From positions 1 through 6,516 of the forward strand of contig VBJK01000423.1 in assembly GCA_005879655.1 (NCBI GenBank): a stretch of DNA of 6,516 nt. The letters are read 5' to 3'. A program made the position numbers and the translations under genes. The stretch is from Chloroflexota bacterium. Its GTDB lineage: Bacteria > Chloroflexota > Ktedonobacteria > Ktedonobacterales > Ktedonobacteraceae. Below are positions 1 to 5,709 of this stretch, piece after piece (the stretch's first letter is position 1; each line of letters begins with the position of its first letter). The notes beneath the pieces are model-generated. The model was not told where the DNA came from. It worked only from the letters and a program-made list of their open reading frames with translations, and did no database searches.

Positions 1-1
1 C

Positions 2-805
2 ACCGCACTGTTTCTGGGAGTGAGCAATGCGTTCAGCAGCACGTTACTCTTTGGACTTATCTGTGCGCTCATCGACCGGGCAGCCAGTGCACACGTTGGA
101 GAACTGCGCTTAACCGAGCGCGTGCACTGGACGTGGCACAGCCTTCTGACGAGTTTAAGCACTCCCCACCACCTACGCACTACCTTGTGGCTAGGCGGTC
201 TGGTTGCTTTGCTCTCCGGGCTGAGTGCTGGTCTGGCAGCTGGCTGGGACACAGGTCTAGGCGTTCAACTGTCCGCTGGGCTGAGTGTGGGACTGAGCTT
301 TGGGCTGAGCGTGGCACTAAGCTACTGGTTCTTGCTAGGACTCTGGTCTGGCATTGCGCAAGAGCGTCTTGAGGATCAGCAGCGTCAGGTCCCCAACCAG
401 GGCATACGATGCTGCTTACGCAATAGTCTAATCATGGGCATCATCAGCGCGCTACTCATTGGCGTGGTCAGCCTCCTGAGTCGTGAGCTAAGCACGGGAC
501 TCTATATCTGGTTCATTGGGTCGCCCAATGAAGTCCTCAGTATAGTGCTGAGCGAACTAAGCACTTCTAGAGGCGGGCTACTAGTAACCATTACTGGTGG
601 CTGCTTTGTCTGGCTCCTGAGTGGTGGCTGGACTGTGCTACAGCATTATGTGCTACGTCGTTTGCTTGCCCGCCGCCGCATCTTTCCCTGGCGTGTGCAA
701 CCCTTTCTCGATGACATGACAACGCGTCTGCTGCTTCAGCGCGTCGGTGGGGGCTATTGCTTCGTGCATCGCCTGCTGCTGGAACATTTCGCTGATCTTG
801 ATTAG
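2..805 (+). CDS. C-terminal part of a polytopic NACHT/STAND-type NTPase (5' end outside window)
   Basis: The frame is open from the left edge to TAG at 803-805, giving 267 visible residues. A GTG at 20 is in frame but has no clear ribosome binding site, and codons before it fit the same membrane segment, so the gene most likely starts outside the window. Visible: several hydrophobic segments (about residues 1-24, 59-82, 90-116, 142-160 and 190-211), a Gly/Leu/Ser repeat (GLSxGLS) in the middle, a PNQGIR motif near 131-136, then a soluble tail with FPW, LLLQRVGGGY and FVHRLLLEHFA. From memory, this layout (glycine-rich membrane region, PNQGIR, then the RVGGGY.F.HRLLLE tail) is the usual C-terminus of large NACHT-domain proteins in Ktedonobacter relatives. 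The NTPase domain itself would lie upstream and is not visible, so nucleotide binding and any sensing or defence role are inference. The gene ends 2 bp before a strong hairpin and converges with the tricorn gene. Confidence 0.75.
   Translation, partial: TALFLGVSNAFSSTLLFGLICALIDRAASAHVGELRLTERVHWTWHSLLTSLSTPHHLRTTLWLGGLVALLSGLSAGLAAGWDTGLGVQLSAGLSVGLSFGLSVALSYWFLLGLWSGIAQERLEDQQRQVPNQGIRCCLRNSLIMGIISALLIGVVSLLSRELSTGLYIWFIGSPNEVLSIVLSELSTSRGGLLVTITGGCFVWLLSGGWTVLQHYVLRRLLARRRIFPWRVQPFLDDMTTRLLLQRVGGGYCFVHRLLLEHFADLD
218..322 (+). repeat. Degenerate GGGCTGAG-type repeats coding for GLS-rich membrane helices
   Basis: The octamer GGGCTGAG occurs at 218-225, 278-285 and 302-309, with near copies (GGACTGAG, GGTCTGGC, GCACTAAGC) between them. 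In frame it encodes Gly-Leu-Ser units spaced four residues apart, giving glycine-zipper-like transmembrane helices. The repeat is diverged, so it is best read as repetitive protein coding and not as an independent DNA element. Confidence 0.55.
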
Positions 806-807
806 AC

Positions 808-877
808 AATAGAAACGACATGACAGACAGGAGCGGTACCAATACCGCTCCTGTCTGTCATGTCGTTTCTATTTTTT
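808..877 (+). terminator. Perfect 31-bp hairpin terminator between convergent genes
   Basis: Bases 808-838 and 843-873 are exact reverse complements with a 4-base loop (CCAA, 839-842). A run of six T (872-877) overlaps the end of the right arm. This suits rho-independent termination of the rightward NACHT-type gene, whose stop codon ends at 805. In the leftward direction the hairpin comes directly after the tricorn stop codon (TGA, 879-877), but it is followed by ATTGTCTAATC and not by a T-run, so leftward termination is weaker or the stem mainly protects the 3' end. A stem this long and perfect is much larger than an ordinary terminator. Confidence 0.8.
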
Positions 878-2013
878 CACCTCCCACGTTTTGGCCGCTC
901 GCCAGGATTAGGTACCAGCGTAGGACACTCATCAGCCAGGCGCAGAGCTTCTACAATAGCACGCTGCAACTGCGTATCAACATGGCAAGCATAATCTTGC
1001 GGTGCAATATCGACTTCTATATCGGGATCAGTACCATAGTTTTCTAGTTCCCAGCCGACATCCCGGAACCAGTTGGCGTATTCAGGCTGCGTCGTATAAG
1101 AGCCATCTACCAGCTGATGACGTGGCGAGATACCAATTACACCACCCCAGGTACGCATCCCAATCAATGGCCCCAAACCCATTAACTTGAAACTGTGACT
1201 GAAGATATCACCATCAGAAGCTGCATGTTCATTAGTGAGTGCGACCATCGGGCCACGCGGCGATTCGCGTGGATAAGGAATAGGCTGACCCCAGCGCGAG
1301 AATTTATAACCGATGCGTTTACGCGCCAGTTTCTCCAATAAGAGACCAGAAACATTCCCACCCCCATTCCAACGCACGTCAATGATCAGGGCTTGATAGT
1401 CGTACTCCGCCAGATAGCTACGGTGAAACTCGGCATACCCCCTCGCACGCATGTTGGGGATGTGAATATAGCCCACACGCCCGTTAGAATATTTATGTAC
1501 CAGGCGGCGATTGCCTTCTACCCAATCGCGATAGCGGGCATGACTCTGTTCTGCGTAAGAGAGCGCTGTCACAGTGATGATACGTATCTCGCCAGTTTCA
1601 GCCGTCTCCACTGTAAGCTGCACCTCGGCATTAGCCAAGTTCACAAGCAGTTCCTGTGGATTGCGCTTGGGACCAATGCGTTGTCCATTAATAGCCAGTA
1701 CGGCATCGCCGGGCGAGATATTGAGTCCAGGCAAAGTTAACGGCGAGGCTGCCTCTCGATTTGAGGAGTCGCCGTGAATAATGCGTTCAATGCGATACCG
1801 TTCTGTTTGTGCATCGTATTGCCAATCCACACCAAGAAAGCCCTGACGATAGTAGTGTCCCTGGCGATATTCTGCTCCATATTCGGATGTATGCGATGTG
1901 CCCAGTTCTCCTTGCAACTCGTCGATGAGATCCGAGAGTTCTGCACGGGAGCGTACTCGTTCTACAAGTGGCGCATATTGATCATAGATGGCGTTCCAGT
2001 CAACCCCCGACAT
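877..2013 (-). CDS. Tricorn protease homologue, C-terminal PDZ + S41-type serine protease part (separate frame)
   Basis: This piece matches the second half of tricorn protease, which cuts proteasome-derived and other peptides into short oligopeptides in the cytosol. Numbered from the upstream in-frame GTG at 2103: start of the C1 domain at MSGVDW (31-36), GTSH with Ser70-His71, a PDZ-like region about 100-180, NGGGN at 246-250 (oxyanion Gly249), ASDGD with nucleophile Ser296 and Asp297, and ENYG with Glu354. Spacings Gly-Ser 47 and Ser-Glu 58 equal those of Thermoplasma tricorn (G918, S965, E1023), and His-Ser is 225 against 219, so the active site looks intact. The first 30 residues from the GTG start are out-of-frame translation of the upstream piece and do not match the family. 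I therefore prefer ATG 2013, preceded by AGAGG at only 2-3 nt and lying 11 bases before the upstream stop, which would allow reinitiation. Even so, the N-terminal helix of the C1 domain is missing. It is probably half of a broken gene; whether it is translated is uncertain. Confidence 0.85.
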   Translation of the reverse strand: MSGVDWNAIYDQYAPLVERVRSRAELSDLIDELQGELGTSHTSEYGAEYRQGHYYRQGFLGVDWQYDAQTERYRIERIIHGDSSNREAASPLTLPGLNISPGDAVLAINGQRIGPKRNPQELLVNLANAEVQLTVETAETGEIRIITVTALSYAEQSHARYRDWVEGNRRLVHKYSNGRVGYIHIPNMRARGYAEFHRSYLAEYDYQALIIDVRWNGGGNVSGLLLEKLARKRIGYKFSRWGQPIPYPRESPRGPMVALTNEHAASDGDIFSHSFKLMGLGPLIGMRTWGGVIGISPRHQLVDGSYTTQPEYANWFRDVGWELENYGTDPDIEVDIAPQDYACHVDTQLQRAIVEALRLADECPTLVPNPGERPKRGR

Positions 2014-2036
2014 ATCCTCTGCCCATCCATTCGCTG
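2000..2036 (-). other. Deletion/frameshift joint between the two tricorn pieces
   Basis: On the minus strand the upstream frame reads ...QPASEW followed by M-G-R-G-Y-V-G-G-stop. The +1 frame reads G-W-A-E-D-M-S-G-V-D-W, which is the family sequence again. The usual bridge between EW and the W before EDMSGVDW (pattern RQMF.EAWRLQRDHF, from memory of the family) is absent. Removing 44 bases (14 codons plus 2) between the two TGG codons would give exactly this arrangement, and TGGATGGG at the joint is consistent with slippage between short repeats. The deletion size is inferred from the family, not measured. Confidence 0.7.
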
Positions 2037-4105
2037 GCAGGCTGTACCGAGACTTTGACACGATGCAGGTCAATCCATCCACTCTCTTTGCCGGGATGAT
2101 CACCGTTATCCACTCTAGGTGGTTTCTCGCCTGCCTTTACGACGCGCAGACGGCGACGTGAACGATAGAGTAAAGTCCTATAATCACGTGAGAGAAAGAG
2201 ATTGCTGACATTATCGATGAGACGCTCAGTGCGCCGTATCTCCAGATCGAAACATTCAACCCAGCCCTTTGATGCCACACTACCCGGCGTGAGCGCACCT
2301 TGCATGGGATAGAGCAGGAAAAGTACCTTCCCTCGTATACCGTATATTCCTACATAGCGCGCCTCTCCAATCGGGAAAGGCACAGCACGATCAGTAATAC
2401 CTTCTAGATCAATAAAGAGCGTACGAGGGCTTTGATTCTCGTCTGCCACCTCTGTACTTTCATCCGTTGGCTGCTCCGTACTAGCCCCTTCTTGTCCATT
2501 AGCAGATGCCGTCTCGGCCTTTTTGGTAAGCGTATCCAGCCGCTCCTGCAAAAGTTTTGATTCGGGAATGAATGGCGAGCGTAGATCACGCCGCAATGGA
2601 ATGGCATAGGGCGTTACACCACGCGGAAAACTCCATTCAAATTGCAGGTTGTCCTGCACCGGGTTGAATGAGCGGTAGCCAAGAAAGTAGAGATACCTAC
2701 CTTCTGGATCGAATGAGGGTGAAACATCGTCTAGTACCGGCTCTGTCGCAAAGTATGTTTTACCGTCTTCAAGATCGATCAGTTTAATAGCGCGTTTCTG
2801 ACCAGAGCAAGCGAAGCTATAAGCGAGCCATGGGCCATCGGGAGACCAGGCGATATCATAAATGAGTGCATAATCGCTACGCTCAAGCATTACCAATCTG
2901 CCGCTTTCCAGCTCAACAATGAGCAGTTCCTGGCGATGATTGGCGATCGCCACAACATCGTGCGTAGGCGAGACGGCCATCTCAACGACACGGCCCAGCT
3001 CGATCTCTGACAATAAGCGAGGTTCACTATCCGAGTAGGGATCAAAAATGACCAGCGTTTCGCGGCCAGGGGCGTCACACACTGCCACAAGACGTTTGCC
3101 GTCATTAAGCCATTCCAGAAAACGGTAGCGTACCCCATCAAGCTCGCCATGCTGGAGGACCGCACCTTCCCAGTTACTCATTGAGAAAGCTTTGCCTCTT
3201 GTTGTGAGCGCGATGCCCAAACCCTGGGGATGGAGAGCAACCGTGTCGAGGTAGGCTTCTGCCGCCACAAACTTACGATTGAGCTGCGTTCGCTGACTGG
3301 GAAAACTGACATCAACCTGTCGCACCTCATCCGTCTGTGGATCGAACAGATAGAGGTCCGCTGCCGCCTGGAAAACCAGCCGTTGCCCATCGGTTGAAAG
3401 GTGACGAACATAAAAATCGTTCCGCTCCGTGTGACGGCACAGATCCTCTCCGTGCGGCGTACAAGAATAGATGTTTCCTACTCCCTCATGATCCGAAATG
3501 AAGTAGATACGGTCTCCCACCCAGCATGGATCAGCCAGGTTGCCCGCAAGATCCAGCAAACGCTGAAACGTTCCACTCCCATCGTTATCGCACCATAAAT
3601 GTCCGACCCTGCCACCCCTATACCGCTTCCAATAAGCTGGTTCCTCGATATTACGCCCAAGCACAATACCGCCACATGGACCATAAGAAATGGCATTCGC
3701 TATGCCAAAAGGAAGCTGCCGGGGTAGACCCCCCTTCAGACTTATCGCATAAATGACTTTGTAATCGGTATCAAACTGTCCTGCACTGCTGGTATAAAGA
3801 ATTGCATCACCTTGCGGAGACCAACCCAGTACACGGCAGGAGGAATCGCCCTGGAATGTCAGACGCTGGGCAGGGCCACCCAGCGCAGGCATCATATAGA
3901 TCTCGCCTGGGCCTTCCTCACGTCCAACGAACGCCAGACATTGTCCATCAGGTGACAAGCGCGGATAACTGGCCCGACCTACACCTGCCGTCAGACGTTC
4001 AGCACGCCCACCGGAGCTTGAGACAAGCCAGAGGTCGTCTTCGGAAACGAGAACAATGCTGCTCTGGTAGAGAGTGGGGAATCGCACATACCCTTGAGCT
4101 GGCAT
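2000..4105 (-). CDS. Tricorn protease homologue, N-terminal double beta-propeller part (frame ends early)
   Basis: The 701 residues match the first part of tricorn protease (full length about 1070). Repeated propeller blades of the TolB/WD40-like kind are visible (e.g. YPRLSPDGQCLAFV at 48-61, VLGWSPQGDAILYTS at 92-106, YDIAWSPDGPWLAYS at 416-430, PSFDPEGRYLYFL at 463-475). They form a presumed six-bladed propeller (about 10-280) and a seven-bladed one (about 285-660), which act as substrate and product gates. An acidic, Ser/Thr-rich insert at about 520-560 precedes the LFIDLEGI blade, as in other bacterial tricorns. The start is ATG 4105 because AAAAGGAGG lies 4 nt upstream; an in-frame ATG at 4141 lies before that site. 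At the end the protein enters the C1 linker (IDLHRVKVSVQPASEW, 678-693), then runs eight off-family residues to TGA. The family continues from EW into a helix of about 15 residues that is absent in every frame here, so a roughly 44-bp deletion has split the gene. Confidence 0.9.
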   Translation of the reverse strand: MPAQGYVRFPTLYQSSIVLVSEDDLWLVSSSGGRAERLTAGVGRASYPRLSPDGQCLAFVGREEGPGEIYMMPALGGPAQRLTFQGDSSCRVLGWSPQGDAILYTSSAGQFDTDYKVIYAISLKGGLPRQLPFGIANAISYGPCGGIVLGRNIEEPAYWKRYRGGRVGHLWCDNDGSGTFQRLLDLAGNLADPCWVGDRIYFISDHEGVGNIYSCTPHGEDLCRHTERNDFYVRHLSTDGQRLVFQAAADLYLFDPQTDEVRQVDVSFPSQRTQLNRKFVAAEAYLDTVALHPQGLGIALTTRGKAFSMSNWEGAVLQHGELDGVRYRFLEWLNDGKRLVAVCDAPGRETLVIFDPYSDSEPRLLSEIELGRVVEMAVSPTHDVVAIANHRQELLIVELESGRLVMLERSDYALIYDIAWSPDGPWLAYSFACSGQKRAIKLIDLEDGKTYFATEPVLDDVSPSFDPEGRYLYFLGYRSFNPVQDNLQFEWSFPRGVTPYAIPLRRDLRSPFIPESKLLQERLDTLTKKAETASANGQEGASTEQPTDESTEVADENQSPRTLFIDLEGITDRAVPFPIGEARYVGIYGIRGKVLFLLYPMQGALTPGSVASKGWVECFDLEIRRTERLIDNVSNLFLSRDYRTLLYRSRRRLRVVKAGEKPPRVDNGDHPGKESGWIDLHRVKVSVQPASEWMGRGYVGG

Positions 4106-4109
4106 GGTG

Positions 4110-4118
4110 CCTCCTTTT
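4110..4118 (-). promoter_or_regulatory. Ribosome binding site deciding the tricorn start
   Basis: AAAAGGAGG on the minus strand ends 4 nt before ATG 4105-4103. It selects this ATG over the in-frame ATG at 4141, which has no Shine-Dalgarno sequence. Confidence 0.8.
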
Positions 4119-4141
4119 ACTATGTTGGGGATTTTATGCAT

Positions 4142-4389
4142 GTTAACCCTTTGGTACCTGCCTCTGCTGTGTAGTACGTTGGGGATGATAGTATTTTTTG
4201 GGGACAGTATACATTATTTGTTCTACCCAAAGCTGATACGCCCTTGATCGTGCGTAGTATTGTAGCACATCGATAAACTCATGTCGAGTGCAGTAGCGGC
4301 AATAGCATACAAAAGTATAGGGCACACCGCTTGTATAAATGTTCACCATGTTTGCCAGAGGTACCTTTCTTTTTCCTCCCTCATAACAA
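4142..4389. other. Divergent intergenic region, upstream part
   Basis: Apart from the doubtful small ORF, no gene is visible here. The sequence GTTGGGGAT occurs twice (4124-4132 and 4178-4186), flanking the 5' side of the tricorn gene. A leftward -10-like TATACT lies at 4211-4206 but has no acceptable -35 at 16-18 bp, so the tricorn promoter is not located. A pyrimidine-rich stretch runs from 4366 to 4381. Confidence 0.4.
4143..4349 (-). CDS. Doubtful small ORF with a CxCxxC motif upstream of the tricorn gene
   Basis: A 68-codon frame on the minus strand ends 37 bases before the tricorn start, in the same direction. It encodes a Tyr/Arg-rich product with FVCYCRYC near residues 13-20, which could bind metal, followed by a possible amphipathic stretch. 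I recognise no family. Against it: the ATG has no proper Shine-Dalgarno sequence (GGAGG lies about 25 nt upstream), and the region is AT-rich divergent intergenic DNA. It could equally be the untranslated leader of the tricorn transcript. Confidence 0.2.
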   Translation of the reverse strand: MVNIYTSGVPYTFVCYCRYCTRHEFIDVLQYYARSRAYQLWVEQIMYTVPKKYYHPQRTTQQRQVPKG

Positions 4390-4418
4390 TTGACGTAAAC
4401 AAGCCGACAGTCTATAAT
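4390..4418 (+). promoter_or_regulatory. Sigma-70-like promoter for the FKBP gene
   Basis: TTGACG (4390-4395) and TATAAT (4413-4418) are separated by exactly 17 bp, close to consensus. Start would be near 4425, giving an AT-rich leader of about 80 nt. A small AT palindrome (AATAT-CGT-ATATT, 4470-4482) lies just before the ribosome binding site. Confidence 0.75.
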
Positions 4419-4486
4419 TTGGCAATAGTTTATATGCGTTTTACATAATATGAACGGTTAAGACTGCATAATATCGTATATTTTTC

Positions 4487-4493
4487 AGAGGAG
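4487..4493 (+). promoter_or_regulatory. Ribosome binding site of the FKBP gene
   Basis: AGAGGAG ends 11 nt before ATG 4505, slightly longer than the usual spacing. No other in-frame start lies nearby, so this ATG is the best choice. Confidence 0.65.
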
Positions 4494-4504
4494 ATAACAT
4501 TTGT

Positions 4505-5242
4505 ATGACACAGACAGTAAATGGTCAGAACCAGCCACCACACAAACAAGGGCGTCCCGGCCAGCGTCAGCAGGAGCGCTTTGCACGCCAAGCACGCCGA
4601 CGCCGACGTATCCTGATATGGGGTTCAGTGATCAGCGCACTCGTTCTGATTGCCTTTGGTATCTTTGGCATTGTTAAGTACCAGCAGCATACAGACGAGG
4701 TCAATAAAATGAAAGATCAACAAGCAACTGCAACAGCATCTGCCGCTAACGCGACCGCTTCAGTGGTTGCCAACGTGACAGCTACTGCCAATGCGCAAGT
4801 GACAGCAACGGTAGTAGCAAATGCCATGCTGACCGCCACATCCGGCTCGCCAACTCCTGCCGCTGGTCCAGCTACGCCCCCGAATGTCGCTGGTGACACG
4901 GTAAAGTTAGCCGATGGTTTACAGTACATTGATGTGAAGGTAGGCAACGGTCCAGAGGCCAAGCCAGGCACCACGGTTTATGTCCAATATACCGGCTGGT
5001 TGCAGAGCAACGGGCAGAAATTTGATAGCTCCTATGACCGGCATGGTGAACTCTTCCCGGTGCAAAATCTGGGACAAGCACAGGTCATCCCCGGTTGGAA
5101 TGAAGGTCTGGTCGGCATGAAGGCTGGAGGTACCCGCCGCCTGATCATTCCTCCGGCTCTGGCATATGGTCCCAAGGGACAGGGTCCTATCCCACCCAAT
5201 GCCACGCTCATCTTCGACGTTACTGCCGCAATTGTGCAATAA
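4505..5242 (+). CDS. Membrane-anchored FKBP-type peptidyl-prolyl cis-trans isomerase
   Basis: The 245-residue protein has a short basic N-terminus with RRRRR at 31-35, one transmembrane segment (about 36-57), an Ala/Thr/Val/Asn-rich linker (about 73-130) ending in a Pro-rich patch, and one FKBP domain (about 132-245). The charges place the N-terminus inside and the FKBP domain outside the membrane, so it should catalyse proline isomerisation during folding of exported proteins. FKBP12-type active-site residues are present: Tyr162 (YTG), Phe173-Asp174 (KFDSS), Val194-Ile195 and Trp198 (VIPGW), Tyr221 (LAYG) and Phe237 (LIFDV). The domain is complete and looks active. It has its own promoter and faces away from the tricorn gene. 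No T-run hairpin follows within 70 bp, so readthrough toward pyrB is possible. The family call is firm; the topology is prediction. Confidence 0.95.
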   Translation: MTQTVNGQNQPPHKQGRPGQRQQERFARQARRRRRILIWGSVISALVLIAFGIFGIVKYQQHTDEVNKMKDQQATATASAANATASVVANVTATANAQVTATVVANAMLTATSGSPTPAAGPATPPNVAGDTVKLADGLQYIDVKVGNGPEAKPGTTVYVQYTGWLQSNGQKFDSSYDRHGELFPVQNLGQAQVIPGWNEGLVGMKAGGTRRLIIPPALAYGPKGQGPIPPNATLIFDVTAAIVQ

Positions 5243-5312
5243 GAAGACAGATTGTACATCAATTACTGGTAAGTGATAGAGAATTTATCTGATTGATCTG
5301 CACTGCATTTCC

Positions 5313-5341
5313 TTGACTTTCGTGAGATCAGCGGGTATACT
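5313..5341 (+). promoter_or_regulatory. pyrB promoter (sigma-70-like)
   Basis: TTGACT (5313-5318), a 17-bp spacer and TATACT (5336-5341) form a near-consensus promoter. The most likely start is A at 5348, seven positions after the -10 box, so the RNA would begin AAUUUG. The start has not been mapped and could also be A5345 or A5346. Confidence 0.8.
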
Positions 5342-5424
5342 TTTAACAATTTGAAATCAGTTTCCTAAACTAGTACTCCCAAAGAAAAGGCATCGCATCG
5401 TCATGGGTTCAACTATCTGGTTAC

Positions 5425-5461
5425 AGACAATACAGGTAACAGCATACCAGCAGTATTGTCT
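5425..5461 (+). promoter_or_regulatory. Leader hairpin upstream of the attenuator
   Basis: AGACAATAC (5425-5433) pairs perfectly with GTATTGTCT (5453-5461). Inside, GGTA (5435-5438) pairs with TACC (5445-5448) around an ACAGCA loop, with an asymmetric internal loop between the stems. An alternative pairing of GTTAC (5420-5424) with GTAAC (5436-5440) would break it. Directly downstream, CTTCC (5462-5466) could pair with GGAGG (5475-5479) and mask the leader ORF ribosome site. Confidence 0.5.
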
Positions 5462-5484
5462 CTTCCACCTACAAGGAGGGCCTG

Positions 5485-5562
5485 ATGCTATTCTGGAAGA
5501 GTTTTTCTTCCTCACTCCATTGCTTTGGGAGTGAGGATTTTTTTTGTAATACAGGTATCTAG
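5485..5562 (+). CDS. Candidate pyrB leader peptide, 25 codons, overlapping the terminator
   Basis: ATG 5485 follows AAGGAGG (5473-5479) at 5 nt, among the best ribosome sites in the window. The frame (beginning MLFWKSFSSS) runs through both arms and the T-run of the terminator and stops at TAG 5560-5562. A ribosome close behind RNA polymerase would cover the terminator arms and allow readthrough into pyrB. The product has no recognisable function; the act of translation would be the signal. An alternative leader ORF in another frame (5403-5534, 43 codons, containing Phe-Phe-Phe) has only a weak ribosome site. Confidence 0.5.
   Translation: MLFWKSFSSSLHCFGSEDFFCNTGI
5509..5545 (+). terminator. 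Intrinsic terminator (attenuator) in the pyrB leader
   Basis: TCCTCACTCC (5509-5518) pairs perfectly with GGAGTGAGGA (5528-5537) around a 9-nt loop, followed by eight T (5538-5545). It lies about 190 nt after the predicted transcription start and 167 nt before the pyrB start codon, so it cannot be the terminator of the FKBP gene alone. The small stem 5495-5511 shares its first three bases. Confidence 0.88.
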
Positions 5563-5701
5563 AGTTTCCTGGCAATGATGCCCGGCATGGACCTCGTCTC
5601 GTGTCCAACCATTGATGCACATATTGCTGGATAGGAAGCGAACAAGCGATGACCTGTCAACCTGTTGTTTGAAGATAGCAGAAGCAGCGGTGGCATACAC
5701 C

Positions 5702-5709
5702 AGGAGGTG
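5702..5709 (+). promoter_or_regulatory. Ribosome binding site of pyrB
   Basis: AGGAGGTG is a full match to the anti-Shine-Dalgarno sequence, and GGAGG ends 5 nt before ATG 5713. This selects ATG 5713 over the two in-frame ATG codons at residues 12-13. Confidence 0.85.

Noticed and set aside
808..873. Insertion-sequence remnant or MITE
   Set aside because: There is no target-site duplication or internal sequence, and the T-run plus position after a stop codon fit a terminator. A genome search for copies could reopen this.
820..1047. Plus-strand ORF starting in the hairpin
   Set aside because: It is antisense to the tricorn protease C-terminus and begins inside the terminator stem; no protein family is visible.
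877..4105. Two naturally separate genes (a propeller protein plus a C-terminal processing peptidase)
   Set aside because: The C1 linker begins in the first piece (IDLHRVKVSVQPASEW) and resumes in the other frame (EDMSGVDW) with a family segment missing, so one broken tricorn gene explains it better.
4153..4366. GGTACC copies (4153-4158, 4361-4366, also 836-841) as operator sites
   Set aside because: A six-base palindrome recurring three times in 6.5 kb, in unrelated settings and without extended similarity, is not convincing.
5348..5545. PyrR-dependent attenuator
   Set aside because: The binding-loop consensus (UCCNGNGAGG within a hairpin) is not found in the leader; the hairpin at 5425-5461 has a different loop sequence.
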